DNA of 64,000 nucleotides, from NCBI RefSeq assembly GCF_036347135.1, contig NZ_CP108938.1:4402001-4466000 (forward strand), in the 5' to 3' direction. Below the pieces are notes generated by a model. The model was not told where the DNA came from. It made no database searches and saw only the letters and a program-made list of their open reading frames with translations. The DNA comes from Streptomyces sp. NBC_00775. GTDB lineage: Bacteria > Actinomycetota > Actinomycetes > Streptomycetales > Streptomycetaceae. Numbering within the stretch: the stretch's first letter is position 1; the number at the start of each line of letters is the position of its first letter. Shown in pieces: positions 36,052 through 44,006 of this stretch. The position numbers and the translations under genes were made by a program.

Positions 36052-39000
36052 TTATGCCAGGAAAATCCGGCCGTACCGCAATGCCGTTCCATATATGGAG
36101 CGTTTGGGGGATATGGAGTTGATCTGGGGGATGGAGACACCGTTCTTCAACCTGCTGAACCCCGATGCCCTGACATCCTCGATCAGACCCTGCTCGATCG
36201 CGCGCGCCTGCCACTTCTTGAGGCCAGTAGCTCCCCGCACCTCCTGAAGTCGCACAATCCCATAGTTCTTCGCGATATGCTGCCGCTCGCGTCGGGCCAA
36301 TTTATTGGTTATGCCAGCATAGATCTTGTTTCCCTGAGCATCGAGCCCGTGATAGACGGAGTAGCCCCCCTGGCTGTTCCGGCCCCTCCACAGTCTGAGG
36401 GCGATGGCCTTGGCACACGGTGCCAGACCCAGCGCGTCGAGCCACGACAGTGGGTTGCGCACGTAGCCGTGTTGATTGTCTTCCGGCAGAAGCCCCAGCG
36501 GATCCGGGGAGGTGTACTGAGCCGTCTCCGGATCGTAGTAGCGGTAGAAGTTGTAGTGCCAGCCGCTCTCGGTGTCGAAGTACTGGCCAGGAAAACGCAA
36601 AGGACAATCCGTCTCACCGACGGTCGTCCCTGCGTCCTGTCCCCAGAGGGTGGTTCTGCTCTGCCACGAAACCTCCCCCTCTTCGGAAATCAACTCCGTC
36701 GGGGTACCGACCATGTTGGTGACGATGGCATAGAACCGCTGGTCGTAGCCGACCTCTTCGGGAGTACGGTTGATCTGGACGACTGGACTATGCGTTCCGG
36801 GTTCATATTCCCAGGTCCGCACCGCACCGGAGTCGGTCATCTCCTCCGTCAGCGTCTCGCCGTCCCAGTCGAAGAGAGTGAATTCTCCGACTTTTCCGTC
36901 ACCGTCCACGCGCTTCTTCGATATCCGTCGACCGAGCGGATCGTAGCTGTAGCGCCAGTGGACCCCGTCGGGTGTGACAAGTTCGGCGAGTCGGCCCTCC
37001 GGGCTCCACGCATACGTCCACATCTTCCGGATCCCGGATAGTGTCCGCTTGATACGGCGAACGACACGGCCCTGACGGTCATGTTCGTAACGGGAGTTCC
37101 CGGCCCGGCGAACCAGCGTTCCGACGGTCTCCCGCTCGTCGGCAAGTAGGCCGTCCGGGCCCGATATGGCGGCACTCGAGACATTTCCCGCCGTGTCGTA
37201 GGCATATCGCTCCTGCCACTGTGCGCCAACGACGGACGTCACCCGGCCGACGGCATCCAGCTGGAACCGGCGAGTGCCAGTTCCGAGTTCGTCGATGGCC
37301 GAGACGTGACCGCCGGATGCGTAGGAAAAACGGCGCCGCAGGGGAGAGGTACCTGCCGAACTCGCCGCGACGATCTCCTGATCCCGAACATGGTCACCTG
37401 GATGCCAGGACTGGGAGATGCCGACCCGCCGCCCCAGCCGTCGTCGCACCTCGCGTCCCCCCAGGTCGTACTCGAACCCGAGGGAGTACCCCTGCACCGT
37501 GAGACTGGTAGGACGGTCTTCCGCGTCGTATGTCCATCGGGACACCGCCCCCGACGGGGTCACCCGCTCGGTGCGACGGCCCAGCGGGTCGTACACGGAA
37601 GTGACGTGGCGCCCGTTGACGGACTCGTGGACGATTCGCCCCATCGCATCTCGTCGCAGCTCGACCTCGGCATCAGCATTGCGCGCCCCAACGAGCTGCC
37701 CGGCGGAATCGTGTCGGAAGGTGGAGACGCTGCCGTCGGAGGAGCGCTGTTCGGTCGTGTTCCCCAGCGCGTCGTAGGAGAAGTCGACTGCCTCACCGCT
37801 CTCGTTCACCCGGCGTGTGAGCTGACCGGCAGGGTCATAGAAGTAGGCCTGGTCGGCACCGTTGAAGTCCCGCTCCGCGATCAGCCGTCCCGCGGGGTCG
37901 AAGTCATAGCTCCATGTCCGGCCTTGCGGATTCGTCACGCCACGCAGTTGCTGCTCGGCGTCGTAGGCGAACGTGTAGGTATTTCCATCGGGGTTGATGC
38001 GCTTGAGTGGTAGATCGAACGGCCCGATCTCATGGAGCGTCGTACCACCGGAAGGCTCGCGGTGAGCAATCTCGTTTCCTTCGGCGTCGTACTCCCATCG
38101 CTCCAGGGAACCGTCCGGACTCTCCCGGAGAGTCAGCTGTCCTTCGATGGTCCATTCCATGCGGGTGATCTGCCCCACTGGATCCTGGATCTCGACGACT
38201 CGCCCGAAGGCGTCGCGACCGCACCGTGTGGTACCACCCAGCGCATCCGTCAGCTCCAGCGGGAGGCCGGCCGCGTCCGTGGTGAGCGTGCGAGTGTGTC
38301 CAAGTGGGTCGGTGTGTGTACTGAGCCGGCCCCCCGGTGCATAGGCGTATCGGGTGATCGCGCCTGTCGGGTCCACGGCCTCGACAAGGTTGCCGTAAAG
38401 GTCGTAACTCTGCCGCCAGGTCGCACCGTCGGGTTCCACCACTCGGACCGGCAGCCCGAGTTCACCAAATTCAGTCGTGGTAACAGAACCGTCCGGCAGT
38501 TGCATCCGGGTGAGGCGTCCGGCTTCGTCATAGTCGAACTCCGTGACGCGGCCGATCGGATCGGTGAGCGCGAGCAAACTGTCGTAGCGGTCCCAGGTGC
38601 GTAGTGTCGTGTGGCCCAAAGGGTCGGTCTCGAAGGCGAGCTGGTACGAGTCGTTGAACTGATAGTGGCTCGTGTGTCCCAACGAATTGGTAGCCGCCGT
38701 GGTGCGGGCTTCGTCGTCGTACGCGTAGGTGTAATCGAAAATCCCGTCGATGCCGTGCGACGCAACGCACCTGTCTGTGCTGTCGTATGAGTATCGGTAC
38801 CAGGTACCGATCCGGTCGTCCCAGCCAGTGATGCGATGGCGCTCGTCATAGGTGAGCTTCAGCGGAACACCGGAGGAGTTGTAGATCTCGGTGAGATTGC
38901 CCTGGCTGTCGTAGCCGTAACGCACCAACGTTGGCTCGTCGGGGTCGCTGCGAAGGCTCAGCGCCGTGATGCGTCCGAACTCACACGTCACCCCGATGCG

Positions 39001-40545
39001 GTAGCCGCCGTGATGGGCGACCTCGGTCGGCGTCCCGTCACCGGAATAGGTGATCGCGATGCTGTTGCCGTTGCGATCACTGATACCCGCTATCAAAAGC
39101 TCTGCGGGCGTTCCACCAGGCTGCGACGCGAACCGAAGTGTCTGGCCGGTCTCAGGCCGGTGCAAGGTGATCTGCCCGCTGCGGGTGCCGTCCCATTCCA
39201 TCGGCCATCGTGGTCCCTCGACGGGAAGCACCGGCACGTCAGGCTCGGGAACCGGATAGAAGAGCACCATTCCGTCGTCATTGACGAACCGAACTCCCGT
39301 CGCATCAAGCAACAGTCGCTGGTCCAAGGTTGAAGACCAACTCACCCCGAAGAAGCGGCCGGATCGCAGCCCGGTTCGATGGTGCCTCTCAAGGACAAGG
39401 GACAGAACGCCCGGGAAGGTGACATCCGTTTCAGACATGACCATCTGACCGGTGCTGATGTCGATCGGGTCACCGCAGGTGAAGAGCTTCCTCATCTGGC
39501 GACCGAGAGAGCGGCTGCTCTTGCCAAGGCCCTTCATCCCGAGGGCCATGCCCTTGAGGCCGGTCTTGCCCAAACCTTTGAGGCCTTTGAGTCCTTTGCC
39601 GAGTTTGCCAAGACTGGTGAGGCCCTTGCCGCCGGGTATGCAGTCCAACGCGGCGAACGCCACATCCCATAGGGATGCCTGGCCTTTCGCATATTTGTTG
39701 AGCGTGTCGGCGAGGACGACGAGCGCGGCGATCAGCACGATCGCGCCGAGGATCGGACCGCCGATGATCATCGCGATGATCCCGACAACCGCAACGACGA
39801 CCTTGCACACCGCGACGATGGTGTCCCAGTTGTCGGAGAACCAGTCCCCGACCTCCTCCCACCACTTCCGATTGTGGATCCCGGCATCGGAGGCGTCGTC
39901 GATCTTCGTCTTGGCGGTGTGGGCGGCCTCCTCCCGCATCTTGCGGGCGTCCTCGGCCATCTTCTTCGCCGCGTCCAGCGCACTGTTCGCGGACGTCACA
40001 TCCGACTGGGCGGACGACTGGGCCGACTTGGCGTGCTGTGCGTCCCGGGTGGCGGCGCGGACCTTCGCCTCGTCCGGCTTCTCGGTGTCCTTGCTGCCGG
40101 TCGGATCGTCCTTGTACTTGTCGGCTTCCTTGTTGGCCTTCGTCACCCACGAATCGGCAGACGACAAACGGGACTTGGCGGAAGATAGATCCGACTGCGC
40201 CTCCCGCCCCTTCGCGAGCGCCTTGTCCGCCAGGGCCTGCGCGCGCTCCAGCTTCGGCCAGTAGTCGGCGAGCGCATCCCCCGCCATCTCGTACGACTTC
40301 TTCAGCTTCTTCAACTGCTTGGGCACACCGGAGAACTCGTCCTGGAACGCCTTCGCCGACTTCCCCGCCCACTTCAGGACCGTGTCCTCGTCCGCCATCC
40401 CCTTGATCAGGCGAAGGGCATCCGAGACATCGTCGGCGAAGTCATGCAGATTCTTGGCCAGATGCCGCACCCGGTCCGGATCCCCGGGAGTGGGGTCCTT
40501 GTCCAGATCCAGGACATGCCAGTCCCCCGGCCGATTCCCCGCCAT
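36052..40545 (-). CDS. Rhs-repeat polymorphic toxin with T7SS-type N-terminus and GIY-YIG-like tip
   Basis: 1497 residues. Residues 1-330 are the same export/helical module as the protein at 22293 (DKDPTPGDP, W59-A-G61 turn, coiled coil, membrane-like helices near 235-285). From ~355 follow a DUF6531-like entry (CGDPIDISTGQMVMSETDV) and many YD/Rhs repeats that form a shell. The conserved junction HGYVRNPLSWLDALGLAPC (~1360-1380) precedes the variable tip. The tip contains YSVYHG and KIYAGITNKLARRERQH (about 1395-1423), as in GIY-YIG/URI nucleases. Probably a DNA-degrading toxin delivered by T7SS. Imm26 gene follows by about 35 bases. Confidence 0.88.
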   Translation of the reverse strand: MAGNRPGDWHVLDLDKDPTPGDPDRVRHLAKNLHDFADDVSDALRLIKGMADEDTVLKWAGKSAKAFQDEFSGVPKQLKKLKKSYEMAGDALADYWPKLERAQALADKALAKGREAQSDLSSAKSRLSSADSWVTKANKEADKYKDDPTGSKDTEKPDEAKVRAATRDAQHAKSAQSSAQSDVTSANSALDAAKKMAEDARKMREEAAHTAKTKIDDASDAGIHNRKWWEEVGDWFSDNWDTIVAVCKVVVAVVGIIAMIIGGPILGAIVLIAALVVLADTLNKYAKGQASLWDVAFAALDCIPGGKGLTSLGKLGKGLKGLKGLGKTGLKGMALGMKGLGKSSRSLGRQMRKLFTCGDPIDISTGQMVMSETDVTFPGVLSLVLERHHRTGLRSGRFFGVSWSSTLDQRLLLDATGVRFVNDDGMVLFYPVPEPDVPVLPVEGPRWPMEWDGTRSGQITLHRPETGQTLRFASQPGGTPAELLIAGISDRNGNSIAITYSGDGTPTEVAHHGGYRIGVTCEFGRITALSLRSDPDEPTLVRYGYDSQGNLTEIYNSSGVPLKLTYDERHRITGWDDRIGTWYRYSYDSTDRCVASHGIDGIFDYTYAYDDEARTTAATNSLGHTSHYQFNDSYQLAFETDPLGHTTLRTWDRYDSLLALTDPIGRVTEFDYDEAGRLTRMQLPDGSVTTTEFGELGLPVRVVEPDGATWRQSYDLYGNLVEAVDPTGAITRYAYAPGGRLSTHTDPLGHTRTLTTDAAGLPLELTDALGGTTRCGRDAFGRVVEIQDPVGQITRMEWTIEGQLTLRESPDGSLERWEYDAEGNEIAHREPSGGTTLHEIGPFDLPLKRINPDGNTYTFAYDAEQQLRGVTNPQGRTWSYDFDPAGRLIAERDFNGADQAYFYDPAGQLTRRVNESGEAVDFSYDALGNTTEQRSSDGSVSTFRHDSAGQLVGARNADAEVELRRDAMGRIVHESVNGRHVTSVYDPLGRRTERVTPSGAVSRWTYDAEDRPTSLTVQGYSLGFEYDLGGREVRRRLGRRVGISQSWHPGDHVRDQEIVAASSAGTSPLRRRFSYASGGHVSAIDELGTGTRRFQLDAVGRVTSVVGAQWQERYAYDTAGNVSSAAISGPDGLLADERETVGTLVRRAGNSRYEHDRQGRVVRRIKRTLSGIRKMWTYAWSPEGRLAELVTPDGVHWRYSYDPLGRRISKKRVDGDGKVGEFTLFDWDGETLTEEMTDSGAVRTWEYEPGTHSPVVQINRTPEEVGYDQRFYAIVTNMVGTPTELISEEGEVSWQSRTTLWGQDAGTTVGETDCPLRFPGQYFDTESGWHYNFYRYYDPETAQYTSPDPLGLLPEDNQHGYVRNPLSWLDALGLAPCAKAIALRLWRGRNSQGGYSVYHGLDAQGNKIYAGITNKLARRERQHIAKNYGIVRLQEVRGATGLKKWQARAIEQGLIEDVRASGFSRLKNGVSIPQINSISPKRSIYGTALRYGRIFLA

Positions 40546-40560
40546 GCCGCAACCCCCGTG

Positions 40561-40581
40561 ACAGCAACACCAACAGCAACA
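40561..40581. repeat. Direct repeat ACAGCAACA x2 in Rhs gene leader
   Basis: Two exact 9-base copies separated by CCA, 16-36 bases upstream of the Rhs start codon on its leader strand. May affect translation or simply be slippage. Confidence 0.4.
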
Positions 40582-40638
40582 CTCGTACGCACGAGCGAAG
40601 TTACTGGATTTGCGCGAGCCACGGAAAGGTCGGCGGCA

Positions 40639-41289
40639 CTACTCCGCGAAGCGGAACGTAGACGTGATCGCGTCGAAGATGTCGAAGAACGAGTCGGCGA
40701 GGTCGAGGACTTGGCTGCTACCGGCGACGAGGGCGACCTTGCCCTCCTGCCCCGGTACGGGGATGAACGTCTGCATGAGTACGGCGCGGATGGTCCGCTT
40801 GAGGGTGTCGTCGGGTACGACGATGTCCTCGATTCCGTACGTGCGCGCGGCGGGACCGACGCCGGGAATGTCGACGGTGGTCACCTTGCGCCAGGCGTCG
40901 CCCTCCTTCTTCGCCTCACGCACGGCGAGTTGGCCCGCCATGGTCTGGGGGTCGGTGGAGAGGGGCTCACCGGTCTTCTCCGAGCGACCGCCAACGATCG
41001 AGACGGTGACCGACCCGGTGATCGGGGTGTCTCCGCCGAAGGCCTCCGCCATGCATCCGCAGTACAGGGCACCGGACTTCCAGGCGTCGGCCGCGGCCTT
41101 CTGCAGGAAGGCGGTGTACGTGTCGCGATAGTCGGCCAACTCCGGGTGCTGTCGCACCCGTTCGCTCACCATCCGCCGGATGGAGTCGTCGCGCGACTCG
41201 GGGCGTACGTCGAACTCCCACCACGACTCCGGCACCTTGATACGGAAGCCGCCGCGCTCGATGGTGAGCGTTTCCATGTAGCGGGCCAT
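40639..41289 (-). CDS. T7SS-associated accessory protein ('WWEFD' family)
   Basis: 216 residues, soluble. It is the closest relative of the protein at 24638: IKVPESWWEFDVRPESRDDSI at the start, YCGCMAEAFGG in the middle, and DLADSFFDIFDAITSTFRF at the end. GGGGA ribosome site at suitable spacing. It precedes the Rhs toxin by 93 bases on the same strand, the reverse of the order in module I, so its partnership is with the substrate N-terminal module rather than with the toxic tip. Chaperone role inferred. Confidence 0.75.
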   Translation of the reverse strand: MARYMETLTIERGGFRIKVPESWWEFDVRPESRDDSIRRMVSERVRQHPELADYRDTYTAFLQKAAADAWKSGALYCGCMAEAFGGDTPITGSVTVSIVGGRSEKTGEPLSTDPQTMAGQLAVREAKKEGDAWRKVTTVDIPGVGPAARTYGIEDIVVPDDTLKRTIRAVLMQTFIPVPGQEGKVALVAGSSQVLDLADSFFDIFDAITSTFRFAE

Positions 41290-41472
41290 GGCGTGTCCCC
41301 GTTCGGTTTCTCTGTTCGGTCCTCTGTTCGGCTCGGGTCAGCCTACGAGGTGGACGGGCGCGCGGGGCGCCGGGCGTCCTCGTGGTCCGACGGGCTATCG
41401 TCCTTTGCTTCCGCCACCCCACCGGCATCCTGCGTACCGCACACTCCGACCCCACTGAGGAGCTCCCCCCAC

Positions 41473-42186
41473 ATGAAGCGCATGACCCTGGCCGCCGTGT
41501 CCGCCCTGTGCCTCGCCGCCGCCCTCACAGCCTGTGGAAGCTCGGACAAGGACACCGACAGCAAGAGCGAGCCCACGAAGGCGACGGCCTCGCCCAGCAA
41601 GACGCTCAGTCCGGCGGAACAGGTCGCGCAGCTCATGGTCACCGAGGCAGAGTCCGGCGGCTACTCGGTCAAGAAGCCCGCCGAAGGCGACGCACTCGCC
41701 AAGTCCCAGGCCGAGATGAGCGTCGACAAGGCCGTATGCGCCCCGTTGGCGTACGCGATGAACGAACTCCCTGTCGGCACCCCGGAGGCCACGCTCACTC
41801 ACGTCGCCAACAAGTCCACCGGCATGCTCACGTACATCACCCTCTCCACCTACGCCGACGGCAAAGCGGCGGCCGCCATGAAGAGCCTCTCCACGGCGGC
41901 CGGCTCCTGCGGCAGCGGTTTCACGGCGAAGTCGGACAGCGGCAGCACCACGTACGACTCCGTGACCGTGGAGACCGCCCCCTCGGGCGGCGACGAGTCC
42001 GGGGCCACCGCCGCCACCTTCAAGTTCCAGGGCTTCACCCAGACGATCCGCACCCAGACGTTCCGCTTCGGCGACACCATCGCCAACTACTTCACTCTGG
42101 ACAGCAGCGCATTCATGAACGCCCACGCCGGCACGGCCAAGATCCCGGCCGACCTCGTCACGGTGCAGAACGCGAAGCTGGGGTGA
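41473..42186 (+). CDS. Putative lipoprotein
   Basis: 237 residues. Signal MKRMTLAAVSALCLAAALTAC with lipobox LTAC (Cys21), then a Ser/Lys/Asp-rich linker and a soluble domain with two further cysteines (CAPLAYAMNELPVGT, GSCGSGF). No enzyme motif seen; the fold resembles generic Streptomyces sensor-type lipoproteins. Start fixed by the signal peptide and GAGGAG ribosome site. Divergent from the accessory gene, 183 bases apart. Confidence 0.85.
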   Translation: MKRMTLAAVSALCLAAALTACGSSDKDTDSKSEPTKATASPSKTLSPAEQVAQLMVTEAESGGYSVKKPAEGDALAKSQAEMSVDKAVCAPLAYAMNELPVGTPEATLTHVANKSTGMLTYITLSTYADGKAAAAMKSLSTAAGSCGSGFTAKSDSGSTTYDSVTVETAPSGGDESGATAATFKFQGFTQTIRTQTFRFGDTIANYFTLDSSAFMNAHAGTAKIPADLVTVQNAKLG

Positions 42187-42246
42187 GGCAGGGAAGGTCG
42201 CTACTGGCCTTCCTGACCCGGACTTGGGTGCGCTGCACCGGGCTTG

Positions 42247-42279
42247 GGTGCGCGGGACCCGGGAACCGACCCGCGCACC
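42247..42279. terminator. Bidirectional terminator hairpin
   Basis: GGTGCGCGGG and CCCGCGCACC form a perfect 10-bp stem with a 13-base loop between the convergent lipoprotein and PIN-like genes. Confidence 0.65.
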
Positions 42280-42308
42280 ACGTCTCGGGTTCCGCCGGAA
42301 TCGGCAGC

Positions 42309-42701
42309 TCAGCGATTCAGGTCCATGACCCCGACTCCGAGCCCCTCGTAGGACTCCGGCGCGATGGTGGCGACAAGCGCTCCCTCGGGAAGCATCTGGT
42401 TCGGCCGCGCGGCGTGCACGGCGGCGCCGACACCGAAGGAGACGCCGTCGCGGCACAGTTCCGCAATGGTCAGGGCCATCGCATAGTCATCGTCGATCAG
42501 GTGCAGTACGTCCACCAGCACCCCGATGTGGCCAACGATCCCGGCCCGCTCACGCTCCGCTTCCAGCAGGCACAGGACGGGCACCCACAGGCGCACATCA
42601 CCGCTGGCCGCCGCAGCATGGATGAGACCGGAGACCTGTTTGTTGCCCCCCATCGCCAGGAGGGTCGGGGCGTCTAAGACGTAGTGCTCGGTCTCGTTCA
42701 A
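42309..42701 (-). CDS. PIN-like toxin of a toxin-antitoxin pair (degenerate)
   Basis: 130 residues from a TTG that overlaps the antitoxin stop (TTGA). The start HYVLDAPTLLAM (Asp10) and LLEAER (Glu47) fit a PIN ribonuclease, and GAAVHAARP resembles the helix that normally carries the third Asp, but that Asp is absent and the usual T-x-D near the C-terminus is IAPESY. So the active site looks partly degraded or divergent. The RHH gene upstream and the palindromic operator support a VapBC-like locus. Confidence 0.7.
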   Translation of the reverse strand: MNETEHYVLDAPTLLAMGGNKQVSGLIHAAAASGDVRLWVPVLCLLEAERERAGIVGHIGVLVDVLHLIDDDYAMALTIAELCRDGVSFGVGAAVHAARPNQMLPEGALVATIAPESYEGLGVGVMDLNR

Positions 42702-42979
42702 CGGGAGGACTCCGTCTCGGCGAGGGCGGCACGGTGTGCGGCAGTGGCCTCACGCATCTTGCGGCGCATCTCGGCGGACTCCTCGTCCGTCACGTAATGC
42801 CCGAACCGCTCGGCGAGAAGGCTGCGCGTGCGATCGGCTCGTTCCCTGATCTGATCCGGGGTGAGCGTCTGAGCGGCTATCTCCTGCATGAGGGCACGAA
42901 GACTGGTGCCACGGGCTTCCGCTACGGCGGCGAGCTGGTCACGGACCTCGGCGGGGACTCGGATCATGACGTCGGACAT
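42698..42979 (-). CDS. RHH-type antitoxin
   Basis: 93 residues. MSDVMIRVPAEVRDQLAAVAEARGTS has the ribbon-helix-helix pattern (short strand MIRVP, two helices) used by VapB-like antitoxins to bind DNA; the C-terminal half (LLAERFGHYVTDEESAEMR) would wrap the toxin. ATG at 42979 lacks a good ribosome site, but its 5' end lies 8 bases from the operator, fitting a short leader. Co-transcribed with the PIN-like gene. Confidence 0.78.
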   Translation of the reverse strand: MSDVMIRVPAEVRDQLAAVAEARGTSLRALMQEIAAQTLTPDQIRERADRTRSLLAERFGHYVTDEESAEMRRKMREATAAHRAALAETESSR

Positions 42980-42986
42980 ACAGTGA

Positions 42987-43003
42987 GTATACGTGGCGTA
43001 TAC
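42987..43003. promoter_or_regulatory. Toxin-antitoxin operator palindrome
   Basis: GTATACGTGGCGTATAC: perfect 7-bp arms around a 3-base centre, 8 bases upstream of the RHH antitoxin start. Expected autoregulatory binding site for the RHH protein, and it overlaps the likely promoter. Confidence 0.7.
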
Positions 43004-43020
43004 GCACCCCGCCACGCTTT

Positions 43021-43095
43021 CGACCCCACCCCGCCCTCAACGAGTGCGGCGATCGCGCGACGCACGGTGGTACGCGTCAGCCCGTACTGATCAAT
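43021..43095 (-). pseudogene. Remnant of a GntR-type helix-turn-helix gene
   Basis: The minus strand encodes IDQYGLTRTTVRRAIAALVE followed by GG, the recognition helix region of a GntR-family regulator, with no intact N-terminal or effector domain around it. About 25 codons. Probably a deletion scar next to the toxin-antitoxin locus. Confidence 0.6.
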
Positions 43096-43352
43096 TCCAG
43101 CACGAGGCTGGAAGTTAATGATCACGAAGCTGCACCCTGCAGGAAGCAAACTCTGGAAGACGGCCCCTACCGCACAGCCGGCGTCCGGGGCCGTTGTGCA
43201 ACTGGACACGATCGACCCACACGTCCAGCCAACCGGCCCCCATTCCTCCCCTTCTGCCCAGTCGTGCAAGAAAGTTCGCTGTGGCGAAACCGATCGCTAC
43301 ACGGATACCGTCATTGCTCGTGACTGCACTTCTGTCTCACGGGGAGTCAACT

Positions 43353-44006
43353 GTGAAGCGCCGCTCTTTGCCCGTTGCTGCCGCGCTCGCCGCGACCGCA
43401 GCCCTGCTGCTGACGGCATGCGGCAGCGGGGACGACAAGTCCAGCGACAACGACAAGATCGCGGGGGCCGACACCGGCGACTCGACTGAGTCGGCTTCGC
43501 CGAGCGCGAGCACCGACTCCGCGCAACGCCCGAAGGTCACGTTGCCGAGCGATGTCACGAACGTCTTCGACAGCTGGAAGACGGGTGACACGACGAAGGA
43601 CGCCGTCCTGGCGGACGTCTCCGGACGCATCAACGCCACGGACGCGGCCATTGCCAGCGGCGACAGCGAGAGCTCGGCAATTCCCTTTTACTACAAGGGA
43701 GACGCACTGCTGGGTGCAGCTGATTGGATCGCGAGCTTCAAGAAGGAGGGTCTGACCATCAACGGCAAGACCCGCTACTTCGAGCCCACGATCACGATGT
43801 TCGACAAGACGTCCGCGAGCGTCAGGTACTGCTCGGACGAAAGTAAGGCGTACAACAAGAACCGCAAGACCGGAAAGATCGACAAAACGCCGGCCACGGA
43901 TAATTCGTACGTGCTCTACAACACGCGCGTGGACAAGAACAAGCAAGGGGTCTGGCAGACCACGCAGTTGGTCTCGAAGAGGGGGGTCGAACCGTGCACG
44001 CCGTGA
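43353..44006 (+). CDS. Putative lipoprotein
   Basis: 217 residues from a GTG with a GGGGAGT ribosome site. Signal VKRRSLPVAAALAATAALLLTAC with Cys at the lipobox LTAC, an acidic Ser-rich linker, then a domain ending in VEPCTP. It resembles small NTF2-like secreted proteins of Streptomyces (IPFYYKGDALLGAADWI ... YFEPTITMFDKTSA), though no enzyme motif is visible. Overlaps the following gene by 13 bases, so the two are translated together. Confidence 0.83.
   Translation: MKRRSLPVAAALAATAALLLTACGSGDDKSSDNDKIAGADTGDSTESASPSASTDSAQRPKVTLPSDVTNVFDSWKTGDTTKDAVLADVSGRINATDAAIASGDSESSAIPFYYKGDALLGAADWIASFKKEGLTINGKTRYFEPTITMFDKTSASVRYCSDESKAYNKNRKTGKIDKTPATDNSYVLYNTRVDKNKQGVWQTTQLVSKRGVEPCTP

Noticed and set aside
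43118..43352. Plus-strand frames before the lipoprotein gene
   Set aside because: Composition and lack of ribosome site suggest non-coding leader DNA; the lipoprotein signal peptide clearly begins at 43353.
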